NCBI GenBank assembly: GCA_963971535.1
Contig: OZ020594.1
Span: 110,774,643-110,838,642, forward strand
Length of the DNA stretch: 64,000 bases
Direction of reading: 5' to 3'
Origin: Notolepis coatsorum
Lineage: Eukaryota; Chordata; Actinopteri; Aulopiformes; Paralepididae
The translations under genes and the position numbers were made by a program. Shown piece by piece: positions 43,549-53,865 of the stretch. Every line of letters starts with the position of its first letter. Position 1 is the stretch's first letter. The notes below the pieces were generated by a model, which did not search any database, was not told the origin of the DNA, and worked only from the letters and a program-made list of their open reading frames with translations.

Positions 43549-45848
43549 CTGTATGCTTGTAGTAGTCACCCTTTATTTGATGATGGTTTCCTGACAGAAA
43601 TATGTAAGTTAAAATGTGAGGCCGAACTTGGGATGAGCAATAGCCCTACAGGTTGTGAATTATTAAATAGTGACATTACGTTAGACGAGGTACAGAGTGT
43701 AGTGGACAGAGCGAAACTGAAGAAAGCTATGGGTATTGAGGAGTTGTCGAACGAGGTCCTTAAAACTCCCTATCTGCTGAATGTATTACACTGTTTATAT
43801 CAAACTTGTTTTAACACAGGCACCATCCCCTCGATATGGAACAAGTCCATTATTAAGCCCATCCCCAAATCTGCAAAAGCTGACCCTAGAGTCCCACTAA
43901 ATTACAGAGGTATTAGTTTGATCAGTACAGTTTATAAATTATACTCAAGTGTTCTTAATAATAGATTAAATAAATACTTAGAATATAATGAAATGTTGGT
44001 GGATGAGCAGAATGGGTTTAGGGCTAAGAGAGCTTGTATTGATCATGTTTTTGTTTTATCATCGGTGGTGAGAGCCAGATTGGACGAGGGCAAGAATACA
44101 TTTGTTTGTTTTGTTGACTTTAAAAAAGCCTTTGACTGGATTAATAGAGAGCTTTTGGACTATAAATTAATCTGTTCTGGTATTGATGGACTATTTTATA
44201 AGGCTATCAAAAGCCTGTATAAGGCCCCATCTGCCTGTCTGCAGCTGAATGATGTTAGGACCGGCTGGTTCCCCACACCATTCGGTGTAAAACAGGGAGA
44301 TGTGCTTTCTCCTACTTTATTCGCCCTTTATGTTAATGACCTGGCGCAAGAAATCAAGCAAGCCAATCTTGGTATTCCAATAGATAATATAATCCTAAGT
44401 ATTTTATTGTACGCTGATGATATTGTTTTGTTTGCAGAAAATGAAGCAAATTTACAAAACATGTTGAATATTATGAGTTCTTGGTGCATGAAATGGAGAC
44501 TTGCGATTAACAGTGAAAAAACACAGATTATGCACTTTAGGAAAAAACACGAACAGCAGAGTAGTCATAAGTTTCAATTTGGACCAACGCCTCTGATTTA
44601 CACACATTCTTATAAATATCTTGGTTTTACCTTTAATGAGTACATGTGCTTCATAGAAGGAAGGAAAATAATGTCTGAGTCAGCAGGAAGGGCGCTAGGG
44701 GGCGTGTTGAGTAAAATGAAAGTGTGCACTGACCTTGGGTTTTCAACATATACACAATTATTTGATTCAATGGTGGGTTCTGTTTTGTTTTATGCTGCTG
44801 GAGTATGGGGTTTTGATGATGCTCCTGAATGTAATGCGATCCAGAACCGGGCCATAAGATACTTTTTAGGAGTCCATAAATACACACCAAAAGGGGCTAT
44901 AGAAGGGGACATGGGGTGGGATTCTTGCTTGGTCAAGCAAAAGGGTGAAATGGTGAGGTTATGGAACCGCCTGGTCCAGCTGCCAAATGGCAGGGTGACT
45001 AAAAAGATTTTTAATTGGGACAGAGCACACGGTCATCCCTGGTCAAGAGAGATGTCTATGATTTTTTCTTCTACTGACTTGAGTATGATTTTTATGAACA
45101 ATTTGCAGTGTAAGGTTCACATAATTAAAACAAAATTATCAACAATCCATCAGGATAAGTGGAAGGTGGAGATTTTGAAAAAACCTAAACTTAGAAAATA
45201 TATTGCAATTAAAAATGAGTATTTTACTGAACCTTATGTAATGTTAAACTTAAAGAGAAGACGGAGGTCTCTGTGTGCCCAGTTGAGGTCTGGCACCCTG
45301 CCATTGGCTGTGGAAGTGGGTAGATTCCAGGGTAAACCTGAGGAGGAGCGGCTGTGTGTTCTGTGTGATCTGGGAGTGGTGGAGGATGAATATCATTTTG
45401 TTTTTTATTGCCCTTTGTACACCACTTTGAGGAGGGCTTTATTTGAAAAAATTCAAATTGCAAACCCAGATTTGTTTTGGCAGTCTGAGAGCTGTATGTT
45501 GAGTTGTTTTTTTGTGGAGGACATCTTCGGTTTTGCAGGATTTTTGGAGAAGGCATGGCACCTGAGACAAAACACACTGTATCCTATATAATTGTATTTG
45601 AATTCACCTTGTTTTTCTGTTTTTCTGTTTATTTACATTGAGTACAGCTTGTGTTATATTACGTTTTATTGTATTTTCTTGTATTTTTCTTTTTTTATGG
45701 CCATCTTGGTCTATGTAATTTGTTAAGTAATTGGTAAAGTATATTATTATATACTTATTGTTATGTGTCTTGTAAGCCCATATGGGCTGGGCATACATCT
45801 GTATGTAAGACACGAAAATAAAAAATATCAAATCAAATCAAATCAAAA
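43549..45848 (+). mobile_element. 5'-truncated non-LTR LINE (I/Nimb-like group)
   Basis: The older of the two LINEs in the hAT at 36,089. Coding sequence starts in frame at about 43,549 directly after the L1 duplication, so the L1 landed at or near its 5' edge. The 3' end is a repeated ATCAAATCAAATCAA tail near 45,825-45,848. Clade assignment is by overall look; Nimb/I or another Jockey-group lineage are both possible. Confidence 0.7.
43633..45591 (+). CDS. Reverse transcriptase of a 5'-truncated LINE
   Basis: A 652-residue open frame, the C-terminal two-thirds of a LINE ORF2. RT motifs in order: KPIPKSAKADPRVPLNYRGI, CFVDFKKAFDWINRELLDYK, VKQGDVLSPTLFALYVNDLA and the catalytic LYADDIVLFAENEANL. 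A thumb-like region follows with INSEKTQIMHFRKK and YKYLGFTF. A zinc-knuckle-like CVLC...HFVFYC lies near residue 580. The frame extends in phase upstream to 43,549 without a natural start, so the ATG at 43,633 is internal. No endonuclease domain remains. The frame has no stop, so it is young, but it cannot move on its own. Confidence 0.85.
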   Translation: MSNSPTGCELLNSDITLDEVQSVVDRAKLKKAMGIEELSNEVLKTPYLLNVLHCLYQTCFNTGTIPSIWNKSIIKPIPKSAKADPRVPLNYRGISLISTVYKLYSSVLNNRLNKYLEYNEMLVDEQNGFRAKRACIDHVFVLSSVVRARLDEGKNTFVCFVDFKKAFDWINRELLDYKLICSGIDGLFYKAIKSLYKAPSACLQLNDVRTGWFPTPFGVKQGDVLSPTLFALYVNDLAQEIKQANLGIPIDNIILSILLYADDIVLFAENEANLQNMLNIMSSWCMKWRLAINSEKTQIMHFRKKHEQQSSHKFQFGPTPLIYTHSYKYLGFTFNEYMCFIEGRKIMSESAGRALGGVLSKMKVCTDLGFSTYTQLFDSMVGSVLFYAAGVWGFDDAPECNAIQNRAIRYFLGVHKYTPKGAIEGDMGWDSCLVKQKGEMVRLWNRLVQLPNGRVTKKIFNWDRAHGHPWSREMSMIFSSTDLSMIFMNNLQCKVHIIKTKLSTIHQDKWKVEILKKPKLRKYIAIKNEYFTEPYVMLNLKRRRRSLCAQLRSGTLPLAVEVGRFQGKPEEERLCVLCDLGVVEDEYHFVFYCPLYTTLRRALFEKIQIANPDLFWQSESCMLSCFFVEDIFGFAGFLEKAWHLRQNTLYPI

Positions 45849-45948
45849 CAAACGCGCAAATAGCAATTAATCGCGCCCGTCAAAATCATTGCATTAATTT
45901 TAATTATCGCGGCAATTAATCGATTTATTGCTTATCGCGGCAGGCCTA

Positions 45949-45972
45949 CCAGGAGACATAAACAGATCAGGA
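45949..45972. repeat. 23-bp minisatellite, right part
   Basis: One unit (ACATAAACAGATC) and a remnant continue the array left at 36,088, interrupted by the hAT element. Confidence 0.85.
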
Positions 45973-45975
45973 GAC

Positions 45976-46990
45976 CTTGGTATATTGCATATTCTTGGTA
46001 TCTAGGGACATCTATGGACCTCAGTGAATGTCTTCCCAGTGTCAGAAATATTGTGTCTATTACTAGGCTTGCTTAAATTGTGATGAAACAAATGAGAATA
46101 TGAATGATGATTTTTCTTTGCATCTTTGACAGTGAATAACACCATGCTAATAATGACCAAACATGAAAAACTGCCACTGGTCTCGTTCAGTACCTCCTTG
46201 AGATCATGTGTACAACAAATCTAAGGAAATGAATAAAGGCAAGATGATTAAACAGAAGGTTCTGTAGATACAGTACTGAATTCTCCCATCCGGACCAATG
46301 CAATTAGAAATATTATTATAGAATATAGAATAGCAGGCTTATAAATTACCTTATTATAGCCAATTCGCACATTTATATGTATATTAACTCATTGGACGCC
46401 GTCGCTTAAGTGCGCGAGAGGGCGCTAGAGCGCCACCGCTTTAATCAATGGGAGGACTGGGAGATTTGCAAGTGCTTAAAATATATCTTAAATTATGGCT
46501 ATGGGTCTAATACACCCGTCGATTATCAGTGAGTTGCTTGCAGTCAACATGTACAAAACGGATTGTTTTTTCATCGGTACATTTCCGTTTTATACCGTTT
46601 TGAATACGAGTATAGTTTTGGTGATTTCTAGTAATTCCAGAGAAAGACGGGATAATAGCCCTTTAGTGGAATACACAAAACCTGTTGTAATTTTTCGGCT
46701 GATTATCGAATCTTCCTGAAATCAACGCTAGATCATCATTATTATCCTTCCTCGTGCATACATGAAATGGCCCTCGTAGCGCGGATATCGCTAATAAAAG
46801 AAATAACGATTAAAACCCGACTACCGGTATACTCGTGATTGACGCTCAAGCGATGGCGAGTTAACCCGATTATCATCGTGACTGGCGTCCAATGAGTTAA
46901 GGCTGTAAAAAGTTAACGCGGTATTAACACGTTACCGTCCGATTATATTAACGCCACTATTATTTTAAACTCACGATTAACTTTTTAGAA
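45976..46990. mobile_element. Truncated hAT MITE copy related to 28,166
   Basis: It shares CTTGGTATCTAGGGACATCT-type sequence and CAGAAGGTTCTGTAGATACA with the element at 28,166-28,984. Neither end has a recognisable terminus. A TTAA-flanked element (46,388-46,896) sits inside. Confidence 0.6.
46388..46896. mobile_element. TTAA-flanked element (piggyBac- or Kolobok-like MITE)
   Basis: A 509-bp element beginning CTCATTGGACGCCGTCGC and ending GACTGGCGTCCAATGAG, with TTAA at 46,384-46,387 and 46,897-46,900. Its 74-codon open frame (46,495-46,719) shows no recognisable domain. Confidence 0.8.
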
Positions 46991-47079
46991 CAAAAAAATA
47001 GATATACATATTATTTTCTTACTTTTTTTTTTTTAACTAGACTTCACTCAGGTGTATTATTGATACTAACATTGATACT

Positions 47080-49127
47080 ACCACGGTTCGGGGCATGTGT
47101 GTATTGTTTGGTTCAGGGGGTGTGGAAAAAAAATCTTCATTTGGCACGGAGGCGGGAGAGGTGAAGCGCCGGCTGCAGCAGCAGGTGCTAGTCAGTTCGT
47201 AGAAAGTTTGTGGAAATGGCAAGCGCAATATAAATCAATCTTCATTACGCCTTTAAAAACCGGCATTAACATTACATAGGCCTACACACATCTTGCCATA
47301 ACGTTAGCACGGTTTGTGACGCTACAAGTACAATGCACGTTTAACTATGGTAGCCCGCCAGCTCCAATACAGCCAGTGAGATCATTATCATCAGACATCA
47401 ATGAAATGTTACCGTAGCTAGCAGAGAAGAAAATGGGAGTCTGAGGTGGGGTGTCGAAAGACAATGCTAGGCGTTTATTCAACATCCAAGAAGGCTAACA
47501 TACAACTGTGTTTACTTACTAACTATCCAACCGGGACTATTGCCGCTTTTCCACTGCATGGTATCAACTCGATTCGACTCTACTCTACTTCCACTGCAGG
47601 TAGATTCGAGAAGGTACGAAGGTAGTAAGGTACCACACGCTAAATTGTACGTGCGGACCCCACAACCCATAGACAGTTCCGTGGGTGAATTACGTTAATC
47701 CACCACAGTTTCACAATTACTGTGTTGCACTCAATATTTAAATAATGTTAGTCTAAATAAATGTAGACGGACAATGTACATATTTTAAAAATAGAATGAA
47801 CAGGGCGGCTGAGTGGCGCAGTGGGCAAGGCGCTCGCCACTAACGCAGGATATGCTGGTATCGAGCCCAGCTCTCTGCGTTGCTACTGGCTTGGCCGGCC
47901 GTCATACTAACACAATTGGGAGTGTTAGAGGGTGGGAAGGCCGGTGGGTGGGGATTGGACGTTGTGGACAGCGACTCCTACAGGTCGGTTGGGTGACGCC
48001 GGTGTGGCGGAAACAGGAAGTAGCGGGGGCAGCGTGAGCCTCCCACGCGTTACTCCTCGCTAACTGAGAGCTCGAGCTGCTGCGGTGAAAAGATGCGACA
48101 GGCTGCCTCCTCGTGTACCGGAGGGGACACGTGATGCAAGGCTTCTATCCTCACTACAGCCGACCAGTGGGAGGCATAGTCTAGCAACGTTCAAGACAGG
48201 GGAGGGAAGAATTGGATAATACAAAATTGGGATGGGAGAAAAATAGAAAATAAGGAGAAAAAGTGGATAAAAAAAATAAAAAATTGAATGAACAGAAGTG
48301 TTGTTTTGAAACAGTAGTGTGTGTGTTAGTTTGATTTATGCTGCATTTTATATTGATGGCCTTCTAATTTGTTTGTTTATTTATTTTAAATAACACTGAC
48401 ACTTCTCCTTTTGATAAGAAATCCAGCCATATTCCTTTCATTGTATTTCAAATACTGCACTTTAATTTCAAGCGGAAAAATCTTTCCATTAACCTTCTGT
48501 GTATTGTCACAGTGAAAGGGTTAACCGTTTGGTAGTGCGGCAGTGAAGGGGTTAAGAACTGACAATCAGGGAATTTAAACATTGTTTTTTATGTTTATTT
48601 TAAAGAAAAGATAGTCTAGTGCTGGTTGAGCATATGCATACTTTATGTTGATGGCCTTTGTATATAATGTGGCCACAAAAATAGAAAGGTTTAATTATTT
48701 TGTTTGTTTGCACTAAGTTAATACTTTGACCAATGTAGCCTATATTTTTCAGTCAGTTCGGTCTTAGTGTGCCAAACATTATTTAAGGCAAACCGCTGTA
48801 AACCTTATTTTTACCAAATAAATGAGAAGCATGTTTGAATCAGCAATGCCTCCCCTCTTGCTGTACCAAAATCTCTCCTAGCTCTAACTGGTCACTGTCA
48901 AAATGTTGTGCGTGATGTCAAACTGCCTCATTCTTTCAGTTTTTGCATGACTATGTCCTTGAGAATAACTGAAAAGTTGGATTATTTTTAGGCTATATAT
49001 CTTATGCAGATGTATGGTATTTTTGAAGTGTTCAAACATGTTTCAATAAAAAAACAACGTATACCGAACCAAACCGAAAACCGTGACACGAACTGAACCA
49101 TGGACTTTGTGAACCGTTCCACCCCTA
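47080..49127. mobile_element. hAT element, left-truncated, with a SINE inside
   Basis: The right end on the minus strand reads TAGGGGTGGAACGGTTCAC, the same terminus type as at 29,293. It shares a block around 47,420-47,720 with 29,780-30,010 in reverse complement. The left terminus is not found. The interior before the SINE has CACGGTTCGGGGCATGTGTG near 47,085. Confidence 0.65.
47804..48285 (+). mobile_element. tRNA-derived SINE with 10-bp target duplication
   Basis: A 482-bp element flanked by GAATGAACAG at 47,794-47,803 and 48,286-48,295. The head has A-box-like GTGGCGCAGTGGGCAAGG and a B-box-like GGTATCGAGCCC, a long body with GGGACACGTGATGCAAGG, and an A-rich 3' end (AAAAAAAATAAAAAATT). 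The head looks leucine- or serine-tRNA-like. Perfect duplication suggests recent insertion. Confidence 0.8.
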
Positions 49128-49344
49128 ATTTATTCCTGACTGTATTTGGTCAGGGACAGTCTACCGGCTACTGTAACGTTAGCTATGATGGCTAGTGTTA
49201 ATCAGTTAGGCAATCTACGTAGAATTGTCACATTATACACCAGCATTAATGTTCCACAAGTCTTATAAGAAATGTGCTCTGGAACCCAAACCTAACAATA
49301 GCAATGGCTTTAACTTTAGCCTAGGCAACCAACCAACACAACCA
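49128..49344. other. Unassigned sequence with AACC repeats
   Basis: Ends in a short CAACCAACCAACACAACC stretch near 49,325-49,345. No gene is seen. Confidence 0.5.
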
Positions 49345-50162
49345 ACCAACAAAGAGCACCTACGGGAGACTGCAATTCGAAACTGGCCCCTGTAAATGTC
49401 CTAACCCAACCCCCTCCAATGTAGTTACTAGGGATGGGTACCGAATTCGGTACTTTTAAAAGGTACTTACCGAAACACGTCGGTACTACCGAGTATCGAC
49501 TTACGAGAGAACGGTACTGTAAAAAAAGAAGTTTATTTGTTAGTTTATTATTATTATTATTTTTTTATGTCAACGTTCACACGCACAATATACGCTTGCC
49601 TAGGATTTGACTTGATTCAACAACAAAGCAGTCGGGGCAATGGCAAGCCGAAAACGGTCGAAAGTGTGGTTATTTGAAGTTTGGAGTTTTTTTCCACAAC
49701 TGAGGTAGTAGGTAGATTACATTTTTAGAGACTAAAGTACAGAAAAAAGGTACCGTATCGATCCACAGGTACCGGTACCGTATCGGTTCAAATATGAACG
49801 GTACCCATCCCTAGTAGTTACACCCCCCCCCCCCCACCCTGCCTACCCAACTGCCCCCCCCCCCCCCACCAACCACCTCCAATGTACAGTTCCCCCCCCC
49901 CCCCCCCACCTACCCAACCTCCTCCAATGTACAGTTTCTTCGTCAAATGTATATACTCTCTTTTTTAGACTCTTTTTGTATCACAAACTATACTGTATTT
50001 GTAAATCTGGTATGTCGTAAATGTATAGATGTAGCAGTACTGTCTATCTGTATGTCATGTATGTCATATATGTTATGATGAATTGAAAATGGGGGACCCT
50101 GATGTAAACAAGACGAAAGTCTCTCTGGTCTGCATCCCCTTAATTAACAATTGTGTGTATTG
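49345..50162 (+). mobile_element. LINE 3' end (L2-like) beside the BEL element
   Basis: The same family as 25,941-26,755: AAGAGCACCTACGGGAG, GAAACTGGCCCC, then a C-rich UTR and GGGGGACCCTGATGTAAAC up to the BEL LTR at 50,163. The 3' tail is missing because the LTR begins there. A hAT MITE (49,429-49,813) and poly-C runs interrupt it. Confidence 0.7.
49429..49813. mobile_element. hAT MITE
   Basis: A 385-bp element beginning TAGGGATGGGTACCGAATTC and ending GGTACCCATCCCTA, with a perfect 8-bp duplication GTAGTTAC at 49,421-49,428 and 49,814-49,821. Confidence 0.9.
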
Positions 50163-50566
50163 TGTAGAATAACTACTTTCCAAAAGAATAGATTGTCCAA
50201 TACGTCGGATTCCAATAGGCTGTACTTTATATAGAACCTTCAGCGCACGTTACATTACAGTTGAGTTCTCATCAGTTTCATTCATAAAACGCTCTCTGCC
50301 GTCGGCAACTCAATCACCTAAAAGGACGCAGCTGGTAGCAGGTGCAAGGCATCCTGGGACTTGTATTTCTACTAACGTGGTGACTAATGTAAATAATAGT
50401 ATCTCTGACTATAGTATCTCTGACTATAATGTAAATAATAGTATCTCTGACTAGAATAAACAAACACTTTTCCACTTCCACTTCCTTTCAAAGGTAAACA
50501 ATAATCGATATTAACATATATGAAATATAACTCATAATCATTAACCTGGCCTATTAAGTTACAACA
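50163..50566 (-). repeat. BEL/Pao 3' LTR
   Basis: It begins TGTAGAATAACTAC on the plus strand and ends GTTACAACA. It matches the LTR at 58,910 closely but is about 55 bp longer, mainly through local duplications of ATAGTATCTCTGACT. Confidence 0.85.
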
Positions 50567-53500
50567 TTCTCCCCCCCGATGAACTGCTAGTTCATCCTAG
50601 ACCTCTAAACAATATAATAACTGAATAGGTCTCCTCAACAAAGTTCCTGAGGTAGTGCGAACTGTGCACGACCTCACAAGTCCATCTCGGCCTGGGAACA
50701 GTTCCTTGATTCTTCCCAGCTTCCAGGTTAGTCTGGGAGTGTTATCTTCTCCGATGAGTACAATGTCACCCTCTTTCAGAGGGGTGGGTGACGGCGTGTC
50801 ACAGCGATGTGCTGATTTCAGATCCAGCAAGTAATCCTTACGCCAGCTATTCCAGAAGCTGGTTGAGAGTCTCTGCCTGTACTTCCATCTTCGGTTGATC
50901 TCTTTACACTTAGGATTTGAGCGTTGTGCGTCAACTGGGAATGCCTTGGGCGGCAGAGACGTGAGTCTTTTACCCACCAGGAAGTGGGCTGGGGTCAGCG
51001 GCTGTGGTTCATCCACTTCATTGTGCACAAAGGTCAGAGGCCTAGAGTTCAGGATAGCCTCAACCTCCGTTAGGACTGTGCACATCTCTTCAAAGTTGAG
51101 TGAAGCTCTTCCAAGCACCTTCCTTAGGCATGTTTTTACGGATCTGACGAGCCTCTGCCAGAATCCGCCCCACCATGCAGCTCGCTCGGCTATGAACTTC
51201 CAGGTGATGCCCTTTTCTGAGAAGAACTCCAACAGCTGTGGGTCTTTGATGGACTTCCACAGCTCCTTCAAGTCCAGCTCAGCTCTCTTGAATGTTCTTG
51301 CGTTGTCCGAGTAGATAACTTTACATATTCCTCTTCTGGCAATGAATCTTTTCAGAGCTAACAGGAATTTCTCTCTCTCAGGTGAACAGTGCAATGTATG
51401 ACTTTGTCACCGATCCATTTGCCTTCACATAAAGCGGTCCTGCAAAATCCACACCTGTGACTTCGAAGGGTGGGGATTCAGTTATTCTGTCTCTTGGTAA
51501 GGGTGCAGTGATCTGACGTACAGCCTATTGGAATCCGACGTATTGGACAATCTATTCTTTTGGAAAGTAGTTATTCTACATTTTAGTATTATACACTGTT
51601 GCAGTCTTCCTCCCACGCTGAGCAGGTCATATTCATCCAGGAATGGTTGGAGTTCCTTTATTTTACAGTCATTCGTCAGATTCTTTCCTGTCTTCAGTAA
51701 TTTGATCTCCTGACTGAAACTTTGTTGTTGTATTGTCTTGATCCAGTACCTTTCTGCCTCAAAGAGCTCGTCAGCAGTCAGCTCTCCTTGTGTCTTTGTC
51801 TTCCTTTGAGCATTGGTTATGAATCTCTTGATCCAGGCAGTCACTCTTAAGACCCTTCTCAGTTTGCTATATCTTGCCAGCTCCAATACTGGTTCAGAGA
51901 GATCTGCGTCATTTGCAGTAAGCTGTACTGTGACCTGGTGATGGCACTTGAGTTCTGTGTGAACTTCTTCTGGAACCTGGCCCTCATCAGTCTCCTCTGA
52001 CTGATCAGGTGACTGGTCAGGTGTTGTCAGAACTTCAGGTCCGTACCACCATAGCTTGTTCTGTATCACGTTTTCCACAGTCTGTCCTCTGGTAGGGAGG
52101 TCAGCTGGATTTACCTTCCCTTTTATGTGTGACCATGACTCTGGGTTGGTCAAGGACTGGATCTCTGTCACTCTGTTTGAGACAAACTGTTTCCACTTGT
52201 GAGCGGAGCTGCAAATCCAGTGCAGCGTAATCATAGAGTCTGTCCACATTGTGATCTGTTTGTATTCCATTTTCAAAGTCTTCATCAAGTGGCTGGCTAG
52301 TCTTGCCCCAATCACAGCTCCCATGAGCTCCAGGCGCGGCAGTGTCATTTTCTTGAGAGGGGCTACCCTGGACTTGGATGCCACTAAGCTCGTTCTAAGT
52401 TCTCCATCTTGGGTTTCGCCCTGCAGGTAAGCCACAGCACTGTAAGCCCTTTCACAGAACACAGGTAGTTTCAGGAGGTGGCTGTTCTCTGTCTGCAGGT
52501 CTATTCTGTACCATCTTGGGATAGCGAGCTGGTGTAGTTGGGGGAGCTCCGAACACCACTGTTGCCATTCTCGAGTCAGATCAGGTGGTAGCTCCTCATC
52601 CCAGGAGAGTCCTCTCTCCCACATTTCTTGAAACATGCACTTGACTCGGACAGTGAAAGGAGTCAGGAACCCAAGAAGGTCATAAATGCGTGCAGACGAT
52701 TGCAGAACACTTCTCTTTGTGTTCTCCTTCAGTTTTAGAATGCTCACCAGTGGCCTTAAGTCAAATGTGAAGTCATCAGTTTCTGGCCTCCATACCAAGC
52801 CAAGCACTTTCAGTACTGCGCCGTGTGTCTCTGGCGCCACCGTGAGGTCAGTTTTGCTCTTCTCCCATTTTTCCATCAATTCAGGAGAGTTTGTCATCCA
52901 CTTGCAGAGGTCCATGCCTGCGGTCAACAGCATTTGTTTAGCAGTTGTCGTCACAGTGTAAGCTTCTTCAACGTTGTGTGAACTTGCAATAAAATCATCG
53001 ACATAAAGTGATTCTCTCAATGTGTCTACAACGGATGGATGTTCCGTCTCATACTGTTTCAGGTGTTTCCCGATTGTAGCAGCGAGTAAGAATGGACTTG
53101 GGGAAGCGCCAAAGACCACTCTGGTCATCCTTAACACTCGTGGCTCTTCCTCCTCTTCTCCCTTTGGTGGGCCAGTGAGCCACAAGAACCTCACGGCATC
53201 TCTGTCCCTTTCTGCGAGGGATATTTGCAGGAAGGCCTTCTTGATGTCTGCCATGAAGGCGATCGCATGTTGCCTGAACTTAATCAGGACGTTGAGGAGG
53301 TCTGGGTTCAGGTTGGGTCCTGTGAATAAGCAGTCATTGAGGGATGGATGGCCATTTTCATGAGATGAAGCATCAAACACTACTCAGTTTCGTCGTCACC
53401 TTGTCCTCTCTGAGTACTGCGTGATGAGGTAAGTAGTATTTCACACAGTCTGTCCTTGCATCATCCTTCGGCACGCCCTCTGCTATGTTCTGTTGTAAAT

Positions 53501-53865
53501 AGTCCTCCACTACTTCATGATACCTGCTGTAAAAGGTAACATCTTTCTTTAGTCTTTTCTTCAGACCATCAAACCTTTTCTTAGCGATTCTGTAATTGTC
53601 TTGGGGAGTTCTGTTCTTTCTGCCTTCCATGGCAACTCCACTTGGTATCGCCCATCTTTAAAGGTTGTTGTTCTCTCGAACATCTGTTGAGCTTCTTCTT
53701 CCGCTGGGTTCTGTGTTTTCTCGCCTGTTATACCCAGAGACTCAATTTCCCAGAATGCCTTTAGTTGCTTGGAGACAAGTGTGTCTTCATCAATGGGGAT
53801 GAACATGCATGCTGCCTCAGCTACACTTGACATGGACACCGGCCCCTGCACAGACCATCCAAAGG

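Larger units (their letters stand above)
36089..45948. mobile_element. hAT element hosting two LINEs
   Basis: It begins TAGGCCTGCCACGATAAC and ends TATCGCGGCAGGCCTA, with a perfect 8-bp duplication CCAGGAGA at 36,081-36,088 and 45,949-45,956. Its own sequence is about 36,089-36,760 and 45,849-45,948; the rest is the two LINEs. No transposase is readable. Confidence 0.85.
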
